From: Burkholderia sp. PAMC 26561
Lineage (GTDB): Bacteria > Pseudomonadota > Gammaproteobacteria > Burkholderiales > Burkholderiaceae
Assembly: GCF_001557535.2 (NCBI RefSeq)
Contig: NZ_CP014306.1
Span: forward strand, 2,976,001-3,040,000
Direction of reading: 5' to 3'
DNA length: 64,000 bases
Part shown: in pieces, positions 17,445 through 26,252 of the stretch
Layout: every line of letters begins with the position of its first letter
Numbering within the stretch: position 1 is the stretch's first letter
Notes under the pieces: generated by a model
Database searches by the model: none
What the model was told of the DNA's origin: nothing
Seen by the model: only the letters and a program-made list of their open reading frames with translations
Translations under genes and position numbers: made by a program

Positions 17445-18425
17445 TTAAGCTGTTCTTGTTGGCGCGGGTTTGCCCGCTTGTGCCGCAATGCGGCTGATTT
17501 CATCGAAGCCGGGACCGCTCACCGGAATGTCGACGTGAAAGACTTCGGCGATCACGCGCGTCCATCCGTAGATGAAGTAAGTCCAGCCGTCTTCGATCTG
17601 CAGTGTGCGCGTGCCTTCCTGCGCGCGCGCCTGATCGAGAAAAATCAGGTCGCCGCGATAGTTCAGGTCCCACACAACCGCGCGTTCCGGGAACACCGCC
17701 GCGTTGCTCAACGGCGAACCCGGCGCGTCCTTGCCCAACCCCGTCGCATTGATCACGAGCGCACCCGGCGATAGACGAGCAAGCACGGCGTCGTTGTCCT
17801 CGGGCTTCGGTGCGACGACATATTCGCACGGTACATCGAATTCGAGTTCGCGATGAATGCGTTCGATTTCCTCGAGCCGTCCCGCCGACCGGTTCGATAC
17901 GATCACCTTCGACGGCCGGTTCGCGCCGCGTTCCTTCTGCATCAGGTGCCAGGTCAGTGCGATGGTCGAACCGCCCGCACCCATCGAAAAAACTTCCGCG
18001 CCGGTATCGGAAAAGTGATTGGCCGGCAAGAATCCATCCAGCGATAACCCCGATGTAATGGGATCCTTCGCGTGACAGATGAATTTTCCATCCTGCTTCG
18101 AGAGGCAACTGGTCTCGCCCATGACCTCGGCGGTCGGATCGATCACATCGAAAAGATCCTTGCACGCGGCGTACAGGTCGATCTTGTGCGTGGTGACGAG
18201 CGCGCCGACCGACAACGGATCATGCTTCAGGAACTCGACCGCTTCACGATACGCCTCGGGCGCCGCATGCGGCGGAAAATCGATGCCCTTGATCTCTACA
18301 TCACCGAGACCGAGATGCTTCGCCCACTGCGGGAACACACGCATGATGGAACTCTGCGCAGTCGTCACGCCGATGAAATAAAACGTCGGACGCGTGGCGG
18401 CCCGGTACTGCGTGGAAGCGCTCAT
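17445..18425 (-). CDS. Shikimate dehydrogenase-like protein
   Basis: A 326-residue two-domain protein of the AroE superfamily. The catalytic lysine is in T-T-H-K (AroE has T-x-P-x-K), the nucleotide loop is G-A-G-G-S-T, followed by V-S-N-R-S and I-N-A-T-G-L-G. The aspartate loop differs from the N-T-D-G of true AroE, and the sequence is longer than AroE (about 270), so housekeeping shikimate synthesis is unlikely. The ATG at 18425 overlaps the isomerase stop as ATGA; the longer frame has no support. In this sugar operon it probably oxidises or reduces a polyol or cyclic hydroxy acid (inference). Confidence 0.82.
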   Translation of the reverse strand: MSASTQYRAATRPTFYFIGVTTAQSSIMRVFPQWAKHLGLGDVEIKGIDFPPHAAPEAYREAVEFLKHDPLSVGALVTTHKIDLYAACKDLFDVIDPTAEVMGETSCLSKQDGKFICHAKDPITSGLSLDGFLPANHFSDTGAEVFSMGAGGSTIALTWHLMQKERGANRPSKVIVSNRSAGRLEEIERIHRELEFDVPCEYVVAPKPEDNDAVLARLSPGALVINATGLGKDAPGSPLSNAAVFPERAVVWDLNYRGDLIFLDQARAQEGTRTLQIEDGWTYFIYGWTRVIAEVFHVDIPVSGPGFDEISRIAAQAGKPAPTRTA

Positions 18426-19072
18426 CGCGTCGCTCCTTCGGTTGCCAGCGCACCGCGCGCCAGCAGCGCTTCGATTTCTTCCGGCGTGCGTTCCTTGTAG
18501 TCCGGATTCGGCTCGGTGCGCCACGCGCCGGCGCCGTCATCGACTATGCGCAGTTTCATGCCGTTCGATTGTTCGATGATCGCGTAGTCCTGCCCCGAAT
18601 CGGCCGGATAACAGAACAGCATCACGAAGTCCTCCTGCCCCAAATTAACCGAACGATGAATCCATCGCGGTGGCACATAACATGCCGTGTTCGCCTTGAT
18701 CTCGACCACGCGTGTATCGCCTGATGGCGACTCCATCAGCATCACGCCATGACCCTTCAGCCCGAAGTAAAGCTCCGGGCGGTCGATGGCCGCGTGAATG
18801 TGCCCGCGCGTCATGAAAAATTCGTCGCCGACCTTGCCCGCGCTCATGCGCGTCACGCCGGTAATCAGGTCGCCGGGATTGCTGTTCGGCTTGTGGTCGG
18901 TGACTTCATATACGACTTCGTCACCGCGCGTTGCAGCGAGCGCATTGAAGGCGGCGCTGTTGGCATAGAGCCCGCTCAGGTCGCGCAGGAACTTCTGGTA
19001 GCGCGAGCCGGTGCCGTTCATCAGGCCCGTCTGCAGGTCGACATCGAAGGAACGTGGTTCAGGCCATTGCAT
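18422..19072 (-). CDS. Cupin-type glucose-6-phosphate isomerase-like protein
   Basis: A 216-residue cupin related to the archaeal-type phosphoglucose isomerases (GPI family). Metal ligands are visible as G-H-I-H-A-A, a glutamate six residues later (R-P-E-L-Y) and a second histidine in P-P-R-W-I-H-R. These enzymes interconvert aldose and ketose phosphates. The ATG at 19072 is preferred because AGGAG is 9 nt upstream; an ATG three codons earlier directly abuts that site. It heads the minus-strand operon of sugar region A and is divergent from the oxidase/ABC operon. Without a kinase nearby, it may act on an unphosphorylated sugar. Confidence 0.85.
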   Translation of the reverse strand: MQWPEPRSFDVDLQTGLMNGTGSRYQKFLRDLSGLYANSAAFNALAATRGDEVVYEVTDHKPNSNPGDLITGVTRMSAGKVGDEFFMTRGHIHAAIDRPELYFGLKGHGVMLMESPSGDTRVVEIKANTACYVPPRWIHRSVNLGQEDFVMLFCYPADSGQDYAIIEQSNGMKLRIVDDGAGAWRTEPNPDYKERTPEEIEALLARGALATEGATR

Positions 19073-19133
19073 CGGGTCCATCTCCTGGAAAGTGCAAGTC
19101 GCCTCATCCAGCGAAGCGAACGTTAGTTTTAAT

Positions 19134-19222
19134 AATGATAGCTTTAACTTAAATGCAAAACATCAGGGTTTTCCCCGCCATTCGACGCCTGTATTTCAGA
19201 TAAATGATAGCTATACTATCGT
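19134..19222. promoter_or_regulatory. AT-rich operator region with AATGATAGCT repeats
   Basis: The divergent promoter region of sugar region A is strikingly AT-rich. AATGATAGCT occurs at 19134-19143 and again at 19203-19212 (69 bp apart); the second copy is part of a dyad GATAG-CTATA-CTATC at 19206-19220. The position suggests a binding site for the RpiR regulator encoded at the end of the operon. Confidence 0.5.
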
Positions 19223-19316
19223 TCAAGATATGCGGAAACAACGTTACTTCCGCTCAACTTGGGGTTAAGCGAAATGCTTGCTGATTCAACGCGACCCCGA
19301 TTGCTGGAGACATTCA

Positions 19317-20744
19317 ATGCAAGACAAGCAGCCCTCCGAACATGTTCAGCCCAGCGCCGCTGTTGCAGCGCTGCGTGAAGCGCTCGGAGCCGACGTGGTG
19401 ACCCTTCCGCACGAATTCGCCGGCCGCAGGAACGCGGACTCGAGCCGCATGCCCTGCGATGAACCGGTCGCACTGATCCGGCCACGCACGACTGAACACG
19501 TCGCCACCGCAATGCGGATCTGCCACGAGCACAAGCAGACGGTCGTGACGCAAGGCGGCCTGACGGGACTCGCCGGCGGCGCGTGCATGCTCGGCGGTGA
19601 AGTTGCGTTGAGCCTGGAGTTGATGAACGGGATCGAAGCCATCGATGAAGTCGGCGCCGCCATGACGGTCTGGTGCGGCACGCCGCTGCAAGTCGTGCAG
19701 GAAGCCGCCGACGCAGCCGGCTTCATGTTTCCGCTGGATCTGGGCGCACGAGGAAGCTGCACGATTGGCGGCAACCTCGCGACCAACGCAGGCGGCAACC
19801 GCGTGATCAAGTACGGAATGATGCGCGACCAGGTGCTGGATATAGAGGCAGTGCTGGCGGACGGCAGTATCGTTGGCGGGCTGCGCAAGATGATCAAGAA
19901 CAATACGGGTTACGACTTGCGCAACTTGTTGATCGGCAGCGAAGGAACGCTCGCGATCATCACGCGTGCCGTGCTGCGCCTTAGGCCCAAACCACGGGCG
20001 GTATCGACGGCTTGGTGCGGATTGCCCGGCTACGACGCGGTCACCACGTTGTTGAGACGCGCTCAGGAAGGCTTGCCTGCGGGTGTGTCGGCGTTCGAAG
20101 TCATGTGGCCGGGTTATTACGATTTTGTGTTGTCGCGCCTGCCGGAATTGCGCGCGCCGCTCGAAGGCAAGCATGCGTATTACGTGCTGCTCGAAAGCAG
20201 CGGCGCCGATCCCGAGCGTCAGGCGGACGCGTTCGAAGATTTCCTGGGCGGGATGCTCGAGGAAGGCTTGATCAGCGACGCCGCCCTCGCCTCATCGGAG
20301 TCCGATGCCGCCGCGTTCTGGGCGATCCGCGATGCCCCCGGCGAATATCAGCGGCTGATTCCGGGCCGCGTTTCCTTCGATGTGAGTTTCTCCATCGCTG
20401 ATGTAGGCCGCGCCGCGCATGAATGCGACAAGCAGCTTCGCGAGCGCTGGCCCAACGCGACCATCCTGATCTACGGACATCTCGGCGACGGCAACCTGCA
20501 TATCGTCGTGCAGGAACCCGACTGGCCGCCAACCACCGCGCCGCAAGTGCAGGAAGTCGTCTACGGCGTGACCGGCGCAATGGGCGGCTCGGTATCGGCG
20601 GAACACGGCATTGGTACGAAGAAACTGAAGGTGCTCGCGTTATCGAGAACACCGGCCGAACTGGCCGCCATGCGCGCCGTGAAAGCCGCGCTCGATCCGC
20701 TGAACATCCTGAACCCAGGCAAGTTGTTGTTGAACGTTGTTTAA
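19317..20744 (+). CDS. FAD-linked oxidoreductase (GlcD/D-2-hydroxyacid dehydrogenase type)
   Basis: A 475-residue flavoprotein of the FAD_binding_4/FAD-oxidase_C family, like GlcD or D-lactate dehydrogenases. FAD-binding features are Q-G-G-L-T-G-L-A-G-G-A and N-L-A-T-N-A-G-G-N with I-G-S-E-G-T-L; the C-terminal domain contains Y-G-H-L-G-D-G-N-L-H and S-A-E-H-G-I-G. It would oxidise a 2-hydroxy acid and pass electrons to a quinone or electron-transfer protein. The ATG at 19317 has GGAG 8 nt upstream. It is first in the plus-strand operon with a sugar ABC importer, so its substrate is probably a sugar acid produced by the divergent operon (inference). Confidence 0.9.
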   Translation: MQDKQPSEHVQPSAAVAALREALGADVVTLPHEFAGRRNADSSRMPCDEPVALIRPRTTEHVATAMRICHEHKQTVVTQGGLTGLAGGACMLGGEVALSLELMNGIEAIDEVGAAMTVWCGTPLQVVQEAADAAGFMFPLDLGARGSCTIGGNLATNAGGNRVIKYGMMRDQVLDIEAVLADGSIVGGLRKMIKNNTGYDLRNLLIGSEGTLAIITRAVLRLRPKPRAVSTAWCGLPGYDAVTTLLRRAQEGLPAGVSAFEVMWPGYYDFVLSRLPELRAPLEGKHAYYVLLESSGADPERQADAFEDFLGGMLEEGLISDAALASSESDAAAFWAIRDAPGEYQRLIPGRVSFDVSFSIADVGRAAHECDKQLRERWPNATILIYGHLGDGNLHIVVQEPDWPPTTAPQVQEVVYGVTGAMGGSVSAEHGIGTKKLKVLALSRTPAELAAMRAVKAALDPLNILNPGKLLLNVV

Positions 20745-20774
20745 AACCGCCAAACCCCAACAAAAGGAGGAGAC

Positions 20775-21752
20775 ATGACGCGGTTCGTGAAGAAGGTGAT
20801 GTGTGGTGTAGCGCTGGCAGTCGCAGGTGTAGTGGCAGCAGCCCCGGCGATGGCAGCCGACAAGATGAAAGTGGGCATTTCCATGAAGGTGCTCAACGCG
20901 CCCTACTTTTCGGCCGCAATGGAATCGGCCAAGGCGCGAGCCGCGGAACTCGGCAACGACGTGATCACCGCGGATGCCCAAGGCAAGATGGGCAAGCAGA
21001 TCTCCGACGTGGAAGACATGCTGACGCGCGGCATCAAGGTGCTGATCATCGATCCGGCCGATCCCAAGGGTCTCGTCAACGTGGTCAACACGGCGACCGC
21101 CGCAGGCGTGAAAGTCGTCGTGATCGACAGTACGCTCGATCCGAAAGCCAACTACCTGACGCTCGTGCAATCGTCCAATCGTGAGAACGGCGCGCTGGTT
21201 GGTTCGTGGGTGGTCGACACCATGGGCGACAAGCCGCTGAAGATCGCGTTGATCTCCGGCGAGAAAGGCAACCCGGTCGGCAAGGAACGGCGCGACGGCG
21301 TGATCGAGGGCATCGTCGAGGCGCAGCTCGCAAAGACCGGCAAGGTCAACATGCAGATCGTGGGCCAGGGCTGGGGCAACTGGTCGGACGAAGGCGGCCT
21401 GAAGGCGATGGAAGATTTGCTCGTCGCCAACAAGGACATCAACATGGTGCTCGGCGAAAACGACAGCATGGTGCTGGGCGCACGCCGCGCGATCGAAAGC
21501 GCGAACCGTACGGGCATCACGCTGGTTGCCGCCGCCGATGGCCAGAAGGAAGCGCTCAACCTGATCAAGCAAGGCAAGTACGGCGCAACCGCGCTGAACG
21601 ACCCGGCGCTGGTTGCGCGCACGGCAGTCGATATCGGCGTGAAGGCGGCGAAGGGCGAAGCCACCAACGTGCCGAAGATTTCGTACACGCCGTCCGCCGC
21701 GATCTACAAGAGCAACGTCGACAAGTACTACAACCCCAAGGCGATTTTCTAA
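20775..21752 (+). CDS. Sugar ABC transporter substrate-binding protein (ribose type)
   Basis: A 325-residue periplasmic binding protein of the RbsB/Peripla_BP_4 class. A signal peptide of about 28 residues ends A-P-A-M-A-A-D. Domain marks include M-L-T-R-G-I-K-V-L-I-I-D-P-A-D and a C-terminal G-x-Y-G-A-T-A-L. A strong AAAGGAGGAG ribosome site precedes it, matching the high expression usual for binding proteins. It lies 30 bp after the FAD oxidase and 68 bp before its ATPase. It captures the sugar or polyol feeding region A. Confidence 0.9.
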   Translation: MTRFVKKVMCGVALAVAGVVAAAPAMAADKMKVGISMKVLNAPYFSAAMESAKARAAELGNDVITADAQGKMGKQISDVEDMLTRGIKVLIIDPADPKGLVNVVNTATAAGVKVVVIDSTLDPKANYLTLVQSSNRENGALVGSWVVDTMGDKPLKIALISGEKGNPVGKERRDGVIEGIVEAQLAKTGKVNMQIVGQGWGNWSDEGGLKAMEDLLVANKDINMVLGENDSMVLGARRAIESANRTGITLVAAADGQKEALNLIKQGKYGATALNDPALVARTAVDIGVKAAKGEATNVPKISYTPSAAIYKSNVDKYYNPKAIF

Positions 21753-21820
21753 AGCCGGCGGGTTCATGCGAGGCGCGCCGGCCAAGTACGGTGCGCCTCG
21801 CATTCTGGAGACACCTTCAT

Positions 21821-23329
21821 ATGATACCCTTTATAGCCCTCACCGGCGTCGACAAACGCTTCGGCGGCATTCATGCCATCGAAGGCGTCGACTTCGATGT
21901 CCTCAGTGGCGAAGTCCATGCGCTCGTCGGCGAGAACGGCGCGGGCAAGTCGACGCTGATGCGCATTATCGGCGGTGGTCATCAGCCGGATTCCGGCACG
22001 ATCAAGCTCGAAGGCCGCGAGACGTCCTTTCGCAATCCGCATGCGGCGATGGAAGAAGGCATCGCGGTGATTCATCAGGAAACCGCGCTGGCACCGGATC
22101 TGTCCGTGGCGGAGAACGTATTTCTGGGTGCGTTGCCGGCTGTCATCGACTGGGGGACGCTGCGCAAGAACGCGCGTGCCTTGATCGCGAGCCTCGGCTT
22201 CGATATCGATCCTGCCGCGCTCGTCGGCGATCTCTCGGCAGCTCAATGCCAGGTGATCGAAATTGCAAAGGCGCTCAGCCGCCAGGTGAAGCTTCTCGTA
22301 CTCGATGAACCCACCGCGGCCCTCGCGCCATCGGATGCAAACAAGCTGCTCGAGATCGTGCGCGAGCTGCGTTCGCGCGGCGTGGGCATTGTCTATATTT
22401 CGCACCGGCTGGAAGAGGTGTTTGCGATCGCGGACCGCATCACCGTGCTGAAGGACGGCAAGCGCGTGGATACCCTCACGCCCGCCGAGCTCACCATGGA
22501 CGGCCTGATCCGCAAGATGGTCGGGCGCCCGCTATCCGTGCTGTTTCCGCAGCGCCGTGCAACGCTTGGCGCCAAAGTCCTGAAGGTCACGGGCCTCATG
22601 CGAGGTCATGCCGTGCGCAACGTGTCGTTCACGCTGCGCGCCGGTGAAGTAGTCGGTCTCGGCGGCCTGATCGGCTCGGGCCGTACCGAAGTCGCGCGCC
22701 TGATTTTCGGCGCCGATACGCGCGATTCCGGCACCATCGAATTGAACCAGAAGGTCATGGCGATCCGCTCGCCGATGGCCGCAGTCAAGGCCGGCATCGG
22801 CTTCGTGCCTGAAGACCGCAAGGGGCAAGGCGCGATTTTATCGATGCCGATTCGCGTCAACGCCACCCTCGCCGCACTGAAGTCGGTGAGCGGACCGGGC
22901 GGCTTTCTCGCCTTCGGCCGCGAGCGCGCATTCGTGCAAAAGCTGATGGAACAACTGCGCATCAAGGCGCGTTCCATGGACGCCGATGTCTCAACACTCT
23001 CTGGCGGCAATCAGCAAAAGGTCGTGCTGGCGAAGTGGTTCCACGCGGACGGCGACCTCATCATCCTCGATGAACCCACGCGCGGTGTGGACGTCGGCGC
23101 GAAGGTCGAGATCTACACGCTCATCAACCAGCTTGCCGAACGCGGCAAGGCAGTGCTCGTGATCTCGTCGGAACATCAGGAACTCATGGGCCTGTGCGAC
23201 CGAATCCTCGTGATGGGCGAAGGCGAGATTCGCGGCGAACTTCAACCTGCTGATTTCAGCGAAGAACAGATCCTGTCGCTGTCGCTGCGCCGCGCGCCGG
23301 ACGAAGCGCCGGCCACGCTCACTCATTAA
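21821..23329 (+). CDS. Sugar ABC transporter ATP-binding protein (RbsA type)
   Basis: A 502-residue tandem ATPase. The first half has Walker A G-E-N-G-A-G-K-S-T near residue 39, a modified signature L-S-A-A-Q-C-Q and L-D-E-P-T-A-A-L; the second has the usual degenerate P-loop G-S-G-R-T-E, L-S-G-G-N-Q-Q-K and L-D-E-P-T-R-G-V-D. This asymmetry is normal for RbsA/MglA. The open frame extends far upstream across the binding-protein gene, but the ATG at 21821 with CTGGAG 10 nt before it matches the family start. It powers the adjacent permease. Confidence 0.93.
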   Translation: MIPFIALTGVDKRFGGIHAIEGVDFDVLSGEVHALVGENGAGKSTLMRIIGGGHQPDSGTIKLEGRETSFRNPHAAMEEGIAVIHQETALAPDLSVAENVFLGALPAVIDWGTLRKNARALIASLGFDIDPAALVGDLSAAQCQVIEIAKALSRQVKLLVLDEPTAALAPSDANKLLEIVRELRSRGVGIVYISHRLEEVFAIADRITVLKDGKRVDTLTPAELTMDGLIRKMVGRPLSVLFPQRRATLGAKVLKVTGLMRGHAVRNVSFTLRAGEVVGLGGLIGSGRTEVARLIFGADTRDSGTIELNQKVMAIRSPMAAVKAGIGFVPEDRKGQGAILSMPIRVNATLAALKSVSGPGGFLAFGRERAFVQKLMEQLRIKARSMDADVSTLSGGNQQKVVLAKWFHADGDLIILDEPTRGVDVGAKVEIYTLINQLAERGKAVLVISSEHQELMGLCDRILVMGEGEIRGELQPADFSEEQILSLSLRRAPDEAPATLTH

Positions 23330-23360
23330 ATGCATCGTGAATAATCCGGAGACTCGCACC

Positions 23361-24359
23361 ATGAATCCCAGCGCCGTCACCCCGAAAACGCATCAGGCGA
23401 ACTCGGCACAGGCCCACGCAAAACACTGGTGGTCTGTTGCGCGCCGCTTCAACACGGTCGCGATCCTGATCGTACTCGTGATCGCAGCGTCGTTTGTATC
23501 GAGCGACTTTTTATCCGTGCCCAACCTGTCGAATATTTCGCGGCAAGTGGCGGGCGTCGGCATCATGTCGGTCGGCATGTTGCTGGTCGTGCTGACCGGT
23601 GGTATCGACTTGTCGGTTGGATCGATTGCGGCGCTTGGCAGCGTGCTGTCGGCGTTGCTGATTCCGCAATACGGGCTGACGGTCGCCTTGCTCGCCACGC
23701 TGGTTGTCGGCGGCTTCTGCGGGTTTATTTCCGGCGCGTTGATCGCGTGGTTTCGTCTTACGCCCTTCGTTGTCACGCTGGCCATGATGACCGTTGCGCG
23801 CGGCGTTGCGATGATCGTGTCGAACGGCTCGCCCATCCTCGTCGATGACCCCGGTCAGGCCCTGCTCGACTTCGGCCGTCATTCCTACTTCGGCATTCCG
23901 GGTCCGACACTCGTGATGCTGATCGTGTTCGTGATCGGCGGCATAGCATTGAACCGTCTGCGTGCCGGCCGCGTGGTTCGTGCAATCGGGTCGAACGAGG
24001 AAGCCGTGCGGCTTTCCGGCGTGCCCGTCGCGCGCCATGTACTCGGTACCTATGTCAGCTCGGGATTGCTCGCGGCGCTGGCCGGGATCATCTCGACATC
24101 GCGTGCGGGCGTCGGTGCGCCGACAGTCGGCGTAGGCGATGAACTGACCGTGATCGCGGCGGTGGTGATCGGTGGCGCGAGTCTCGCCGGTGGCAAGGGC
24201 GGCGCGCTGAATACGCTGATGGGCGTGCTGATTCTCGGCGTGATCGGCAACATCATGAATCTGGCGAGCGTGCCGGGATACCATCAGCAAGTGGTGATGG
24301 GCGTGATCATCGTGGCGGCTGTCCTGTCGCAGCGAGGTGCGCGTTTCTGGCGCCGGTGA
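23361..24359 (+). CDS. Sugar ABC transporter permease (RbsC type)
   Basis: A 332-residue inner-membrane permease of the BPD_transp_2 family with eight or more hydrophobic helices. The typical stretch T-G-G-I-D-L-S-V-G-S appears in the first third and G-S-N-E-E-A-V-R-L-S-G-V in the second half. The ATG at 23361, with CGGAG upstream, is chosen over a GTG 24 bp earlier. It lies 31 bp after the ATPase. A GC-rich hairpin follows the gene and may end the transporter transcript before the RpiR gene. Confidence 0.92.
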   Translation: MNPSAVTPKTHQANSAQAHAKHWWSVARRFNTVAILIVLVIAASFVSSDFLSVPNLSNISRQVAGVGIMSVGMLLVVLTGGIDLSVGSIAALGSVLSALLIPQYGLTVALLATLVVGGFCGFISGALIAWFRLTPFVVTLAMMTVARGVAMIVSNGSPILVDDPGQALLDFGRHSYFGIPGPTLVMLIVFVIGGIALNRLRAGRVVRAIGSNEEAVRLSGVPVARHVLGTYVSSGLLAALAGIISTSRAGVGAPTVGVGDELTVIAAVVIGGASLAGGKGGALNTLMGVLILGVIGNIMNLASVPGYHQQVVMGVIIVAAVLSQRGARFWRR

Positions 24360-24425
24360 TGGCCCGAATCCAGGCCGCCCCCGCCGATCCGATACACTTG
24401 GAACGCTTGCCACTTGCATGAAGCT

Positions 24426-24449
24426 CGGGGCGCCGCTTGCGGCGCCCCG
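24426..24449 (+). terminator. GC-rich hairpin after the sugar ABC operon
   Basis: CGGGGCGCCGC and GCGGCGCCCCG form a perfect 11-bp stem with a 2-nt apex (in practice a slightly larger loop). Only two T residues follow directly, so termination would be partial; it may attenuate transcription into the RpiR gene. Confidence 0.5.
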
Positions 24450-24462
24450 TTCATAATGAACG
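24448..24462. promoter_or_regulatory. Palindrome just upstream of the RpiR start
   Basis: CGTTCAT-A-ATGAACG is a perfect 7-bp inverted repeat around one base, ending 12 bp before the GTG start of the RpiR gene. It overlaps the ribosome-site region, so a bound protein could repress this gene; autoregulation is a reasonable guess. Confidence 0.45.
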
Positions 24463-24474
24463 AAGGAATATCGA

Positions 24475-25332
24475 GTGCCCGATTACAATATCCTCGAACT
24501 GATCGACCGCGCGCGTCCCAATCTGCGCCGCGGCAGCCGGCAAGTGGCCGAGTACATTCTTGCAAACCTCGGTTCCATCTCCGATATCAACCTCGCCGAA
24601 CTCGCGCGCAACGCGAAGGTGAGCGAGCCGACCGTGCTGCGTTTCTGCGCGTCCCTCGGCTGCAGCGGCTTCAAGGACTTCAAGATTCGCGTGGTGCAAA
24701 GTCTGGCGCTCGGCGCGCCCGCCACGCATTCAGTGCTCGGTAAAGGCGATGATCCGGAAACCGTCGCCACCAAGATCTTCGACTACACCATTACGAGCCT
24801 CGACTGGGCACGCAAGAAGCTGGATTTTGCGGCCGTCGGGCGCGCGGTCGATCTGCTGGCGAGGGCGCGGCGTATCGAGTTCTTCGGGTTCGGTGCATCG
24901 GGCATTGTTGCGCTGGACGCGCAGCAGAAGTTTCCGCTCTTCGGCGTGCCGTGCGTCGCGCATCAGGATTCGCATCAGCAATTCATTGCAGCGTCGATGC
25001 TCAAACCCGGCGATGCGGTCGTTGCGATTTCCAATACGGGATCGACGCGATCATTGATCGAAGTCGCAAGGACCGCTAAGGAACGCGGCGCGAGCGTGAT
25101 CGTGATCACGGGTTCGAATAGTCCGTTGACGAGCTTTTCGGATGTCGCCGTGATAGCCGAAACGCTGGAAAACACAGACGTCTATACGCCGACGACTTCT
25201 CGCCTTGCCGCGCTCGTGATCATCGATATTCTTTCCACCAGCGTCGCGTTGCGCAAGGGCGAAGCGCACACCCTCGAAGTGCTGGACATGAAAAAGCGCC
25301 TCGCCGATATGCGGTCTACGGGCGTGATCTGA
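24475..25332 (+). CDS. RpiR-family transcriptional regulator (HTH plus SIS domain)
   Basis: A 285-residue regulator: an N-terminal RpiR helix-turn-helix (about 1-77, with V-S-E-P-T-V-L-R-F-C) and a C-terminal SIS domain (about 125-260, with F-F-G-F-G-A-S-G and S-N-T-G-S-T-R) that binds phosphosugars. It starts at GTG with AAGGA 8 nt upstream. Its place at the end of the oxidase/ABC operon makes it the probable regulator of both arms of region A. The SIS domain implies a phosphorylated effector although no kinase is encoded nearby. Confidence 0.9.
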   Translation: MPDYNILELIDRARPNLRRGSRQVAEYILANLGSISDINLAELARNAKVSEPTVLRFCASLGCSGFKDFKIRVVQSLALGAPATHSVLGKGDDPETVATKIFDYTITSLDWARKKLDFAAVGRAVDLLARARRIEFFGFGASGIVALDAQQKFPLFGVPCVAHQDSHQQFIAASMLKPGDAVVAISNTGSTRSLIEVARTAKERGASVIVITGSNSPLTSFSDVAVIAETLENTDVYTPTTSRLAALVIIDILSTSVALRKGEAHTLEVLDMKKRLADMRSTGVI

Positions 25333-25346
25333 GTTGAGGGGACGGA

Positions 25347-26252
25347 TCAGCCTTCGCCATCAAGCAAAAACGAGCCTTCCATCACGTTCACACATTTCCC
25401 GCCGATACGCACGCGTGGCTGACCGTCATGGACATCGACGGTCGTGATCAACGTGCTCGGACGGCCCATGTCCACGCCCTGCCGAACGCGTAACGACAGT
25501 TCCGACACTCCCCGCACATCAGCGATCAATGCAACGGCCGCAGCAGTCGCGCTGCCGGTTGCCGGATCTTCGGTCATGCGCGGCGTGAACATGCGCGCCT
25601 GGATATCGCCCGAGGTGTCGTCACCGACATCTCGCGTATAGGCATAGATGGACGTGGCGCCATCAGTGGGCAACACCTTCTTGTAGTCCACGAGGCTCGG
25701 GATAGATCGGCGCAACGCTTCGCGCGATGCAAGCTCGACCACGACAAACGGCAAGCCGACAGACGCCACTTGCGGCGCGTGGGCGTCGGTCCGGATGTCA
25801 GTCACGTCGAGCGACAGGCACGCAGCCACGCTCTCAACTGCTAGCGTCGATGCCCGCGTCAGACGCTCCGGCACCGTGAGTTCCGCACCCACCACCCGGC
25901 CGCCGTCTTTCATTTGCGTAACCGGCACGAGACCCGCGGCTTCCTCGAACACGAGCTGATCCGGCAAGGGCGTGCCGCTCGCCGCAGCACGCGTCGCAAG
26001 GACAAACGCCGTGCCGATGTTCGGATGTCCCGCAAACGGAATCTCGCGGCTCGGCGTGAAGATGCGCACCCATGCAGTGTGCGCGGCGTCGCGCGGCGGC
26101 AAGACGAAGGTCGTTTCGCTATAGCCGAATTCAGCGGTAATCGCCTGCATCTGGATGGTCGAGAGGCCTTCGGCGTCCAGCACCACGGCCACGGGGTTGC
26201 CCTCGAATCGGTTGCTGGTAAAGACGTCCGCTGTGACATAACGACGGTTCAT
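25347..26252 (-). CDS. PhzF-family isomerase/epimerase-like protein
   Basis: A 301-residue protein with the two-lobed PhzF fold. The general acid/base glutamate is E46 in G-Y-S-E-T-T-F, and the conserved A-G-H-P-N-I-G-T-A and [10 protein letters not shown] segments are present. PhzF isomerises trans-2,3-dihydro-3-hydroxyanthranilate in phenazine synthesis, but most homologues have unknown roles and no other phenazine gene is here. The ATG at 26252 matches the family start; the longer upstream frame is not conserved-looking. Convergent with the RpiR gene, as a single gene. Confidence 0.86.
   Translation of the reverse strand: MNRRYVTADVFTSNRFEGNPVAVVLDAEGLSTIQMQAITAEFGYSETTFVLPPRDAAHTAWVRIFTPSREIPFAGHPNIGTAFVLATRAAASGTPLPDQLVFEEAAGLVPVTQMKDGGRVVGAELTVPERLTRASTLAVESVAACLSLDVTDIRTDAHAPQVASVGLPFVVVELASREALRRSIPSLVDYKKVLPTDGATSIYAYTRDVGDDTSGDIQARMFTPRMTEDPATGSATAAAVALIADVRGVSELSLRVRQGVDMGRPSTLITTVDVHDGQPRVRIGGKCVNVMEGSFLLDGEG

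Noticed and set aside
21206..21820. Upstream extension of the RbsA-type ATPase frame
   Set aside because: It crosses the binding-protein gene in another frame; the family start with a ribosome site is at 21821.
23337..23360. GTG start for the region A permease
   Set aside because: The ATG at 23361 has a CGGAG ribosome site at proper distance; the GTG has none.
25347..26252. Possible phenazine locus because of the PhzF-like protein
   Set aside because: No other phenazine gene is nearby; PhzF-fold proteins of other or unknown roles are common.
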